Source: Acinetobacter rathckeae
GTDB lineage: Bacteria > Pseudomonadota > Gammaproteobacteria > Pseudomonadales > Moraxellaceae
Direction of reading: 5' to 3'
Assembly (NCBI RefSeq): GCF_015627125.1
Contig: NZ_VTDO01000005.1
Span: 1 to 64,000 of the forward strand
Length of the DNA: 64,000 nucleotides
In this document: piece by piece, positions 29,996 to 37,169 of the stretch
How the letters are laid out: the number at the start of each line of letters is the position of its first letter
How positions within the stretch are numbered: the stretch's first letter is position 1
The notes under the pieces: generated by a model
The model's database searches: none
What the model was told of the DNA's origin: nothing
Seen by the model: only the letters and a program-made list of their open reading frames with translations
Program-made: the position numbers and the translations under genes

Positions 29996-30223
29996 GAGCA
30001 CTGCCCGATGTCGTTTGAGCCACTGCGGCAATCAATGAAAATAAGAAATTAAAGAAAAATATATTAAACGTCTATAGCTTAGTTGACATTTATTTTACCC
30101 ATATTACAGTTAAAAATCTTTTCTACGCTAGCAAAACATAGCAACTTGTAAAAAAAAAGGTAAAATAAAAAAAAGTGTGTAAAATAACTGCATATATTAA
30201 TTCACGATAATAAGGTGTTTGAG

Positions 30224-31018
30224 ATGTCAGTACCAACGATTGTACCTTGGGTGATTGGAAATTGGAAAATGAACCCTGTGACTGCCGACGTGCAAAAGTG
30301 GGCTCAGGAGTTTAATCAATCTCTACAATTGGCTCCGATTGCACAGCAACAGTGTAATATTGCAATTGCACCTACGTATCTTTCTTTAGTGTCATTGAAA
30401 GACAGCTTTACGGGTTATAACCGTACTGTACATGTTGTTGCACAAGATGTATCACGTTTTGCAGGCACAGGTGCTTACACAGGCGATGTGAGTGCAGAAT
30501 TGTTAAAAGATGCACAGGTATCTTATGTACTGGTTGGACACTCGGAACGCCGTGAGTTACTTGGCGATAATACAGAGATTTTATGTGCTAAAATTAAAAA
30601 CGCTTTAGATGCAGGTTTAACCGTTGTCTACTGTGTTGGTGAAAGCTTGGCACAACGAGAAAGTGGTGAAGCTGAAGCTGTCGTGTTACAGCAAGTGAAA
30701 GACATTGCCTCTGTGGTTACGGCTACGCAATGGGAAGACCGTATTATTATTGCCTATGAGCCAATCTGGGCGATTGGTACGGGTAAAACGGCATCTGCAC
30801 AAGATGCACAAGCCATGCATGCAAAGATTCGTGATGGCTTGAAACAAATTACAGATGCGAGTGATCGTGTTGCGATTTTATATGGTGGCAGTGTGAAGCC
30901 TGAAAACGCAGCGGATTTTGCCGCATGTCCAGATATTAATGGTGCACTTGTAGGTGGTGCATCTCTTAGTGCTACGTCTTTTTATAAGATTGCAGCATCT
31001 TTTGCAGGTAAAAAATAA
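30224..31018 (+). CDS. tpiA: Triosephosphate isomerase
   Basis: Glycolytic enzyme of 264 residues interconverting dihydroxyacetone phosphate and glyceraldehyde-3-phosphate. Conserved features are the N-terminal GNWKMN (Lys), the catalytic His in [10 protein letters not shown], the catalytic Glu in [14 protein letters not shown], and the phosphate loop [17 protein letters not shown] (30211-30217) lies 6 nt before the ATG at 30224; an in-frame GTG inside that Shine-Dalgarno is rejected. secG follows by 14 bp. Confidence 0.97.
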   Translation: MSVPTIVPWVIGNWKMNPVTADVQKWAQEFNQSLQLAPIAQQQCNIAIAPTYLSLVSLKDSFTGYNRTVHVVAQDVSRFAGTGAYTGDVSAELLKDAQVSYVLVGHSERRELLGDNTEILCAKIKNALDAGLTVVYCVGESLAQRESGEAEAVVLQQVKDIASVVTATQWEDRIIIAYEPIWAIGTGKTASAQDAQAMHAKIRDGLKQITDASDRVAILYGGSVKPENAADFAACPDINGALVGGASLSATSFYKIAASFAGKK

Positions 31019-31032
31019 GGTAAGGTGAGTTC

Positions 31033-31368
31033 ATGCAAACATTTGTGCTTGTTGTACATGTTTTGTTGGCAGTTGGTATGATTGTCTTGGTTCTAGTACA
31101 ACATGGTAAAGGTGCAGATGCAGGTGCTTCTTTTGGTGGTGGCGGTGCAGGTACAGTGTTCGGAGCATCTGGCTCGGGCAATTTCCTGACCCGTTTGACA
31201 GGTATTTTGACCGCACTTTTTTTTGTTACAAGTATTACATTAGCGGTATTTGCGAAAAAACAGACGGCTGATGCGTATAGTCTAGTACCAGATCATCAAG
31301 CACCGGTGACTGCCCCAGCACCAAATTCGGGTGTAAATTCGACAAATACATCAAAAACAGCCAATTAA
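31033..31368 (+). CDS. secG: Preprotein translocase subunit SecG
   Basis: Small inner-membrane translocon component of 111 residues with two helices (2-20 and ~52-72) separated by the Gly-rich GKGADAGASFGGGGAGTVFG loop characteristic of SecG. The C-terminal tail is rich in Pro, Ser and Asn. It is followed by tRNA-Leu, the usual secG-leu tRNA order. Confidence 0.96.
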   Translation: MQTFVLVVHVLLAVGMIVLVLVQHGKGADAGASFGGGGAGTVFGASGSGNFLTRLTGILTALFFVTSITLAVFAKKQTADAYSLVPDHQAPVTAPAPNSGVNSTNTSKTAN

Positions 31369-31421
31369 TTTGGCTTAGGTACTTTTCTTTTTTTAGTGAA
31401 AGGAATAGAATGCCTGCAAAT

Positions 31422-31506
31422 GCGGTGGTGGTGGAATTGGTAGACACGCTACCTTGAGGTGGTAGTGCTTTCGGGCGTGGGGGTTCAAGTCCCCCCTTCC
31501 GCACCA
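31422..31506 (+). tRNA. tRNA-Leu (anticodon GAG)
   Basis: An 85-base class II tRNA with encoded CCA. The D arm has GUG/CAC with GGAATTGGTAGA, the anticodon stem is CTACC/GGTAG with loop TTGAGGT (anticodon GAG, reading CUC/CUU), the variable arm is TGCTTTCGGGCGT, and the T arm is GGGGG-TTCAAGT-CCCCC. The acceptor stem pairs GCGGTGG with CTTCCGC, leaving one U-U mismatch (5-68) and one G-U pair. Confidence 0.95.
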
Positions 31507-31540
31507 ATAGTGCAATAACTTGCAGTATTGGATACTCATT

Positions 31541-31574
31541 AAAGGCTTAATTCTAAAAGAATTGAGCCTTTTTT
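31541..31574 (+). terminator. Intrinsic terminator after tRNA-Leu
   Basis: A 13-bp stem with one G-T pair (31541-31553 with 31559-31571) ends in a run of six T. It closes the tpiA-secG-tRNA-Leu unit. Confidence 0.85.
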
Positions 31575-31632
31575 GTTGCTTATAAAAAAGATTCAACCAT
31601 TTAAAAGTGCTACTTTTCGTGAAATATTATAA

Positions 31633-32013
31633 ATGAATCTATTGTTTGAAGAGTGTCAAATCGCATTGGGTAAAGATTGTCAAATTATTGACAATAAAGA
31701 GGAAGAACTTCTAGTACTTAAGCAATTAGGTGAGTATTTAACACCATATAGTACAGTTGATTGGCAATACCTTCGCACCCAAGAATATAACGATTTAGAA
31801 GAATTTAAAAAGAATCATCTTATGTCTGTTGATGTGTATGTTGTTGCAGACAGTCAAGATGTGCCCGTCTTTAAATCTAGGTTAGATACTGTTTTAAGTC
31901 ATTTTGATGATGTGACTGCACTTTCTTGTAAAGTATTTATTTTTAATCAAGACTTTATTGTTCAGGAACAATTTCCTTATCGTATTATTAAAATGGGCTA
32001 TAAGGTTTTTTGA
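31633..32013 (+). CDS. Hypothetical acidic protein
   Basis: I do not recognise this 126-residue protein. It is acidic, has no signal peptide or membrane helix, and alternates helix-like (residues 20-35) and strand-like segments (VDVYVVAD, KVFIFNQ). Single, small and acidic beside a tRNA gene, it could be an orphan immunity- or antitoxin-type protein, but no motif shows this. No good Shine-Dalgarno precedes the ATG, which lowers confidence. Base composition is more AT-rich than the neighbouring housekeeping genes. Confidence 0.55.
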   Translation: MNLLFEECQIALGKDCQIIDNKEEELLVLKQLGEYLTPYSTVDWQYLRTQEYNDLEEFKKNHLMSVDVYVVADSQDVPVFKSRLDTVLSHFDDVTALSCKVFIFNQDFIVQEQFPYRIIKMGYKVF

Positions 32014-32217
32014 GAGGCCGTTTAGGTCAATGAGAAAACCTAGCCTATCACATGAATTACATCACTCTTGCCGATACCACATGTCTGAAAAGCTGTAGAG
32101 GTAAAGCGTAGTCAAAAATAAAGTGGTTAGCATTTAAAAAGAAGAAATCATATGCTTACTTTTGGTTTTATAAGTAATTTTAGTGATTGGATGAGCATAG
32201 AATATAAGGGGGAGTTT

Positions 32218-32478
32218 TTATATCCAAATGTGAAACACTTTATATTGTGCAATTAGCTGGCTTACTTCTGTGACTATGTACTCAATACAATTGAGTATAA
32301 TGACTTGGCCTTGAGTCACTTTATCAAATATGGGGTAATGTGTTGGATTGATAATTTCTGAGCTGTTACGGTTAACCCATATGCCATAACAATGGCTTTT
32401 AGCAATTTCAATCATTCTCTCAAAATACAATATATGACTTTCATCTTTAGCTTTTAGGGTAATGAGTGCTCTAAGCAT
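32218..32478 (-). CDS. Hypothetical small protein downstream of the BLUF gene
   Basis: I do not recognise this 86-residue protein. It starts MLRALITLKAKDES, has no membrane helix, and ends with aromatic residues. AGGA lies 8 nt before the ATG at 32478, supporting translation; an in-frame TTG 15 bp upstream is less likely. It follows the BLUF gene on the same strand after about 100 bp and may be co-transcribed with it. Confidence 0.55.
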   Translation of the reverse strand: MLRALITLKAKDESHILYFERMIEIAKSHCYGIWVNRNSSEIINPTHYPIFDKVTQGQVIILNCIEYIVTEVSQLIAQYKVFHIWI

Positions 32479-32582
32479 GTCTTTATCCTGCAATATTAAA
32501 GTGGGTGAATTTAATTCTCTTAACTAGAAAAAATTGTCTAACTGTATAGGTCAAAGATAAGTGTAGGTGAATGCCACTTTTA

Positions 32583-33074
32583 TTATGCTATATAGTTCAT
32601 GTACCCACGTTTATATCCTTTGGTATGATTACTCTCATTTGATGCTTTCTTTTGATTTAATGAGGTGTTTTCTGCGCTAATAAGACAACTTAGAAGTGCA
32701 TTTGTGTCAGCCTCAGTTAATAGATGTGGTTGAAAAGAATCAAAACCACATTTTTTAAAAAATAAGTCAATGGTTTTGTTTTTTTGGACATACTTCATAG
32801 ACCATTGGCTAAAATTGACTTCAAATATTTCCTTGGTTGAAATTACTCGTAGCTCTTTGTGCCGAGGATCTTGTTGTATGCGCTCAAATAATTGAGCGAT
32901 AACTTCTTTTTCGCCTTCTAAACATTGAAAAAAGCAGTTGTTGGCGTAGTAGAGAACACCACAAATATGTTGTGTCTGATTAAAACGTATGGCTGACGTT
33001 AGGATTTGGCTTAGATCAGAAAGAAGGTCACCTGATTCTTCTCGCTTACTTATATAGTATAATTGGGATAACAT
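32583..33074 (-). CDS. BLUF-domain blue-light sensor, BlsA-like
   Basis: Flavin-binding photoreceptor of 163 residues. The BLUF domain covers ~1-95. The light-active triad is present: Tyr7 (LYYIS), Asn32 (RFNQ) and Gln50 (FFQCLEGE), with Trp91 and Met93 (SQWSMKY). The GVLYYANNCFFQCLEG core and DPRH motif are clear. The C-terminal basic tail (KGYKRGYMNY) resembles A. baumannii BlsA, a short BLUF protein acting through partner regulators, including Fur by published reports. AGG lies 8-9 nt before the ATG at 33074; an in-frame GTG 9 bp upstream abuts that site and is less likely. Confidence 0.9.
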   Translation of the reverse strand: MLSQLYYISKREESGDLLSDLSQILTSAIRFNQTQHICGVLYYANNCFFQCLEGEKEVIAQLFERIQQDPRHKELRVISTKEIFEVNFSQWSMKYVQKNKTIDLFFKKCGFDSFQPHLLTEADTNALLSCLISAENTSLNQKKASNESNHTKGYKRGYMNYIA

Positions 33075-33463
33075 AAGTTTCACCTGACATTATTTTTTAT
33101 TAGATCTTTTGAATTTTGGAAAAATACAGATATTTCATGCATTATGATGCTTGATCTAAATATTTTTTTCAAAATATTTTTTCAATTTAATAAGTCTTTT
33201 GAGCGATTAATTTTAATCTTATGTTATTTAAATTAGATGAAGAAATAGTTTTGATAGGGTAGTACTTTAATAATAAATTAAAATGTCGTGTAAAAAATAT
33301 ATTTTTGAATCAGTTTTCTTATGTGGATTTTTTATAGGTTTAAATTTTTACTCCAAATTTCTCTAAACATTTGAAATATTTAAATTTGTACTGTATTAAA
33401 TGATTTGGTATAGCGACTGACTAGAGTTACATCTCAGTCGCTATTCCTATTTATATAATCAGG
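33075..33463. other. Non-coding AT-rich stretch with a perfect inverted repeat
   Basis: This stretch between the META-domain lipoprotein gene and the BLUF gene is very AT-rich and has no supported gene. It presumably carries the BLUF promoter. Near its left end (higher coordinates) lies the 11-bp inverted repeat at 33410-33444. Confidence 0.5.
33410..33444. repeat. Perfect 11-bp inverted repeat after the META-domain gene
   Basis: ATAGCGACTGA (33410-33420) is exactly complementary to TCAGTCGCTAT (33434-33444), with a 13-nt loop. It lies 20 bp beyond the stop of the minus-strand lipoprotein gene. Neither strand has a strong T run after it, so it is a weak terminator or a transcript-stabilising hairpin. 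Confidence 0.6.
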
Positions 33464-34231
33464 CTAGGGCGTGAGTATGTCTTGCTGAACGGTCATATCA
33501 TAAATATATGCATATTTTAGAGGGGCTTCTTTACTTTTGAAGCGTTTGACACGTATGACTTTCTTCATTTTAGGGTCATGAGTGTAGCCTTGTATGCTTT
33601 CAGGCAGTATTTTCCAATTTTGATCAATATCACTTTGTATACCTTGATCATTGTACTTAATTTCTTTGACTTGTAGGCACTCAGCATTTGGGTTCGTTAA
33701 ACAAGGCTTAGCTTCAGGAGCAATCGCCAAGAAGATAATTTCCCCCTCAGATTGGTACTGTGCTTCAGGTTTTATTTCTCCTTTGAAAAGATAGGTTTTT
33801 CCATTTTTATCAGTCAATTGTAATTGTGGTGTATGTGCTTGGTCATGGCTCATTTGTATTTTTAATTGTGCTTGGCTAAATAAATCTGCCGATCGCTTTT
33901 CTTGAAGCATAAGCTCTGGGCTACACATCATCAGCGTTGAGTGTAGTGGAGATGTTGTAAGGGCTTGGTCTTTAAGTTGCCATGTTCCACCTTGTTGGTT
34001 GCAACCTGTAGCTATATTGAAGCGTTGGTTTTTATCAAAATTAACTGTGATGTTGGGTAGATTGTTCTGGGTTTGATAAGACCAGTAATAATCAGTCAGT
34101 GTTTGGCTTAAATGAATGGCTTTATTTTCAGTGAGCATGGTATTTGGCTTATTTGTATGCTGTTGTGGTAAGTTTTGGCATGCGGCGAATAAAAAAGGAA
34201 GGACTGCAAGTAGTAAGTACTTATTATTCAT
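33464..34231 (-). CDS. META/HslJ-like and DUF4377 lipoprotein
   Basis: Lipoprotein of 255 residues. The signal peptide ends in the lipobox LFAAC (Cys18). A META/HslJ-like domain covers ~40-155 (YWSYQTQ, TGCNQQGGTW, MMCSPELMLQEKRSADLF), with the conserved two-Cys pattern. A DUF4377-like domain follows (CLTNPNAECLQVKEIKY, then EGYTH-type GYTHDP and RVKRF). The pair is common in Acinetobacter and related bacteria; HslJ is linked to novobiocin tolerance and heat shock, but the function of this protein is unknown. Confidence 0.85.
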   Translation of the reverse strand: MNNKYLLLAVLPFLFAACQNLPQQHTNKPNTMLTENKAIHLSQTLTDYYWSYQTQNNLPNITVNFDKNQRFNIATGCNQQGGTWQLKDQALTTSPLHSTLMMCSPELMLQEKRSADLFSQAQLKIQMSHDQAHTPQLQLTDKNGKTYLFKGEIKPEAQYQSEGEIIFLAIAPEAKPCLTNPNAECLQVKEIKYNDQGIQSDIDQNWKILPESIQGYTHDPKMKKVIRVKRFKSKEAPLKYAYIYDMTVQQDILTP

Positions 34232-34420
34232 GAAAAATATTCCTTGGGGTATTAAATCCAGTATAAATGCCTCTGTGTTGCTGTCTGTTGTATTTATTCA
34301 ATATATTGATATTTTACGTAAACTCCATAGGGATGTTGGCGATACAAATAATTTTTTTATTACAGTTGTATGCACGAAATTTATTTATAATCGCTCCTTT
34401 ATTTTTGTACTTTTAATTCC

Positions 34421-36040
34421 ATGCCACGTTTTCTTTTTCTACTTGCTGCGTTTTTACTGGGCTTGGCTTGGTTGTCACCCGACCACTATACGCCATGGCT
34501 TACGTTCTCTAGTGAAATGTTGACTTATGCAAGTGTATTTTGCCTATTGGCAGTGTATATCGAACGTCCATTACAGTGCCCTAAATTGCAATTATTGTGG
34601 TTGTTGGTGGTGAGCATACCGTTGTTACAGTGGTGTTTTGGTATAGAGCTATATTTTAGTAAAGCATTTTTGAGTGCATGCTATTTACTTGGCTTTGCTG
34701 TGACGGCAGTACTTGGCTTTAACCTTGCAAAAGACTATGGCAAAGCATGTATTTTAAAATATTTATCTATTTTAATGTGTTGTGTTGCCGTGGTGAGTTG
34801 TTGTGTTGCATTGTTGCAGTGGTTAGATTTAGAAAAAAGTATGTGGGGGATGATGCAGCTCAGAGGTAATCGTCCATATGCCAATTTTGCACAACCCAAT
34901 AACTTTGCTACATTTTTGCTGATGAGCTTATTTGGGGCGTGGTATTTATTTGAAAAGCGTATTTTACCGCAGTTAATCATAGCGATGATCGCTGGCTTAA
35001 TTATATTTACGATTGCTTTAACGCAGTCTAGAACGCCGTGGATTGCATGTATTGTTCTCACAGCGTACATTCTTTATAAATATAAACATGATGATTATCG
35101 TTTAACACATAAACATTTGGTTTTATGGTTGTTGGTCTACATAAACAGCTTGTTGTGGCTACCTGTATTAAATGGCTGGTTAGTACAATTGGGTTGGTCA
35201 CAAGCACAGATGGTTGATGTGGTACAACGTGCCAATTCTAGCCACTCTAGATTTGGTATATGGGCTCAAATGTTATATGCCATTCGTGAGCAACCTTGGT
35301 TTGGTTACGGTTGGAATCAAACCAGTATTGCTCAGTTGGTTGGTGCAGACTTTATTGTACACAGTGAGCGAACCAATAGCGCCCATAATGTAGTGTTAGA
35401 GCTGTTGGTTTGGAATGGCATACCATTAGGTACAGCAATTATTGGTTATTTTTCATATTGGCTTTTTAAGCTCAATCAGGTGGTCCGTTGTAAAGAAAAT
35501 CTGATTGCTTCGCTTATGGTTCTGTCTGTGATGATCCATGCCATGCTTGAATTTCCTCAAAACTACGCTTACTTTTTATTTCCAAGTGCATTTTTGCTAG
35601 GTTTTATTCAAGCAGATGTGGTGGGTCAAAAGGTCTTTTTGCTCAAATCATGGTTTAACACCAGTTTTTTAGTATTGTGTATTTTGCTGTATGGCTTGGT
35701 TTGGCGTGATTATATTGTGGCGGTCGATGAATTATCTTTGGCCAGAAAGCATGCTGAAAATGGGGTAGATAAAACAGCAAGCAGTCAAATTATATTGCTT
35801 ACAGAATACAAAGCCCGTTGTAGTTGGTATGCACTAAACCGCTTTGGCTCGCTTTCACCTGAACAAGTACAACAGTTTCACCGTGCTGTGTTGGTCTCGC
35901 CAACAGAATATGATTTGTATAAATATGCGCAACTTTTAGCATTTAACCATCAGCAACAACAGGCTGAACATCAGTTACAGTTGATTAAAGGGTTGTATCG
36001 TGTCAATTATGCGGTTGATCAATTGGCGAAACGGCCCTAA
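34421..36040 (+). CDS. PglL/WaaL-type O-oligosaccharyltransferase or O-antigen ligase
   Basis: Polytopic inner-membrane protein of 539 residues with 10-12 hydrophobic helices. The Wzy_C/WaaL region is near 270-340, with WAQMLYAIREQPWFGYGWNQ followed by the periplasmic loop ERTNSAHNVVLELLVWNGIPLG carrying the conserved His. A soluble C-terminal tail (~440-539) resembles PglL proteins, which attach glycans to pilins and other proteins; WaaL O-antigen ligase is the alternative. It ends at a bidirectional terminator shared with bfr. Confidence 0.85.
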   Translation: MPRFLFLLAAFLLGLAWLSPDHYTPWLTFSSEMLTYASVFCLLAVYIERPLQCPKLQLLWLLVVSIPLLQWCFGIELYFSKAFLSACYLLGFAVTAVLGFNLAKDYGKACILKYLSILMCCVAVVSCCVALLQWLDLEKSMWGMMQLRGNRPYANFAQPNNFATFLLMSLFGAWYLFEKRILPQLIIAMIAGLIIFTIALTQSRTPWIACIVLTAYILYKYKHDDYRLTHKHLVLWLLVYINSLLWLPVLNGWLVQLGWSQAQMVDVVQRANSSHSRFGIWAQMLYAIREQPWFGYGWNQTSIAQLVGADFIVHSERTNSAHNVVLELLVWNGIPLGTAIIGYFSYWLFKLNQVVRCKENLIASLMVLSVMIHAMLEFPQNYAYFLFPSAFLLGFIQADVVGQKVFLLKSWFNTSFLVLCILLYGLVWRDYIVAVDELSLARKHAENGVDKTASSQIILLTEYKARCSWYALNRFGSLSPEQVQQFHRAVLVSPTEYDLYKYAQLLAFNHQQQQAEHQLQLIKGLYRVNYAVDQLAKRP

Positions 36041-36043
36041 TAT

Positions 36044-36076
36044 AAAAAAGCACATCGTATTTTGATGTGCTTTTTT
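36044..36076. terminator. Bidirectional terminator between the ligase gene and bfr
   Basis: A perfect 13-bp stem (36044-36056 with 36064-36076) with a 7-nt loop is flanked by A and T runs. It lies between two convergent genes. Confidence 0.88.
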
Positions 36077-36087
36077 TTAAAAGGCTA

Positions 36088-36558
36088 TTATTTACTTAAA
36101 TTGCTTTGAATGTAGTTTTCAATGCTTACGGTTTCAGTTAAGTCAATTTGCGTATCTGCCCAATCTAAATACTCTTCTTCAGATTCTAAAATTTCTTGGA
36201 TGAAATCACGGGTTACATAATCTTGTTTGTCTTCAGCGATCTTTACACACAGTGCCAGTGCTTCAATATTTTCTTTGACCTTACGTACATCACACTGTAA
36301 TACTTCTAGCGTGTGTTGCCCGATATAGAGTTTACCTAAGTGTTGTAAGTTAGGTAGACCTTCTAGAAATAAAATACGCTCAATGACTTTATCGGCATGT
36401 TTCATTTGACGAATAGATTCTTTATATTCGGCTGCACCGAGTTTTTCAATACCCCAATCATTAAACATACGAGAGTGTAGGAAATATTGGTTAATTGCAG
36501 TAAGGTGATGGTATAGCACTTGGTTAAGCTGGTTAATAACGTCACGATTGCCTTTCAT
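36088..36558 (-). CDS. bfr: Bacterioferritin, haem-type subunit lacking most ferroxidase ligands
   Basis: Iron-storage protein of 156 residues aligning end to end with E. coli Bfr. The haem ligand Met52 is kept (RQMKH). Of the ferroxidase ligands, His54 and Glu127 remain but Glu18 is His, Glu51 is Gln, Glu94 is Leu and His130 is Tyr. This is the pattern of the non-catalytic subunit in mixed bacterioferritins, which need a partner with an intact centre. The start MKGNRD matches E. coli MKGDTK; an in-frame start 18 bp upstream is less likely. bfd lies 188 bp upstream on the same strand. Confidence 0.92.
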   Translation of the reverse strand: MKGNRDVINQLNQVLYHHLTAINQYFLHSRMFNDWGIEKLGAAEYKESIRQMKHADKVIERILFLEGLPNLQHLGKLYIGQHTLEVLQCDVRKVKENIEALALCVKIAEDKQDYVTRDFIQEILESEEEYLDWADTQIDLTETVSIENYIQSNLSK

Positions 36559-36746
36559 TTCATATACTCCACACAATTTTGGTGCCTTATGTGATTACAA
36601 GGCAATCTATATAGGGTATATGCTAACGAAGCATGGCATACAAAGCGAGTTGTTTTTTGAACAGCAAATGGAAATCATAATCAAAAACAATTATATACAG
36701 TGTTTGATTTGATGGGATAAAGCAGGGGTAATCGTTTAGTTTGCGT

Positions 36747-36941
36747 TTAGGCTGCTACAGAAATACGAGCCGCAATTTCAGACAGTTCTTCACGAATAAT
36801 ACTTTTTGCTTCAGGTGCACAGCGACCACAGCACGTTGCAAGATCAAGTTGATCACGTACATCACGAAAGGTTTCTGCACCATTTTGTACAGCATCTTTA
36901 ATATCTTGGTCTGTGATACCTCGGCACAAGCACACGTACAT
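36747..36941 (-). CDS. bfd: Bacterioferritin-associated ferredoxin
   Basis: [2Fe-2S] protein of 64 residues that donates electrons to bacterioferritin to release stored iron. The four cluster cysteines follow the C-x-C...C-x2-C pattern (CLC near residue 4, CGRC near 38). A Fur-like box lies 34 bp before the start, so iron starvation should induce it. It precedes bfr on the same strand. Confidence 0.94.
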   Translation of the reverse strand: MYVCLCRGITDQDIKDAVQNGAETFRDVRDQLDLATCCGRCAPEAKSIIREELSEIAARISVAA

Positions 36942-36974
36942 CAGATGAACTCACATTTATTTGAGAATGGTTAC

Positions 36975-36993
36975 ATTATTGATAATTATTATC
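36975..36993. promoter_or_regulatory. Fur-box-like operator upstream of bfd
   Basis: Positions 36975-36993 match the 19-bp Fur consensus at 15 of 19 positions (TTGATAATTATTATC core). It lies 34 bp upstream of the bfd start. Confidence 0.75.
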
Positions 36994-37169
36994 GATTGTC
37001 AAGATCGTTTTTGTAGTTATCAAAGCGATAGCTATTTTTCAAAATGTGAGTAGTAGGGCACTCTTGTAAAATGTTCACTTATAATGTTTATGCTGTACGA
37101 TATTAAAACCTCTAGTTATTTATATCGTTAGCAATGCGGAGGACGGATCCTACACGTATTGGGTCGCTT

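Noticed and set aside
31480..33460. Integrated element using the tRNA-Leu 3' end as att site
   Set aside because: No integrase gene and no downstream copy of the tRNA 3' end could be found by eye.
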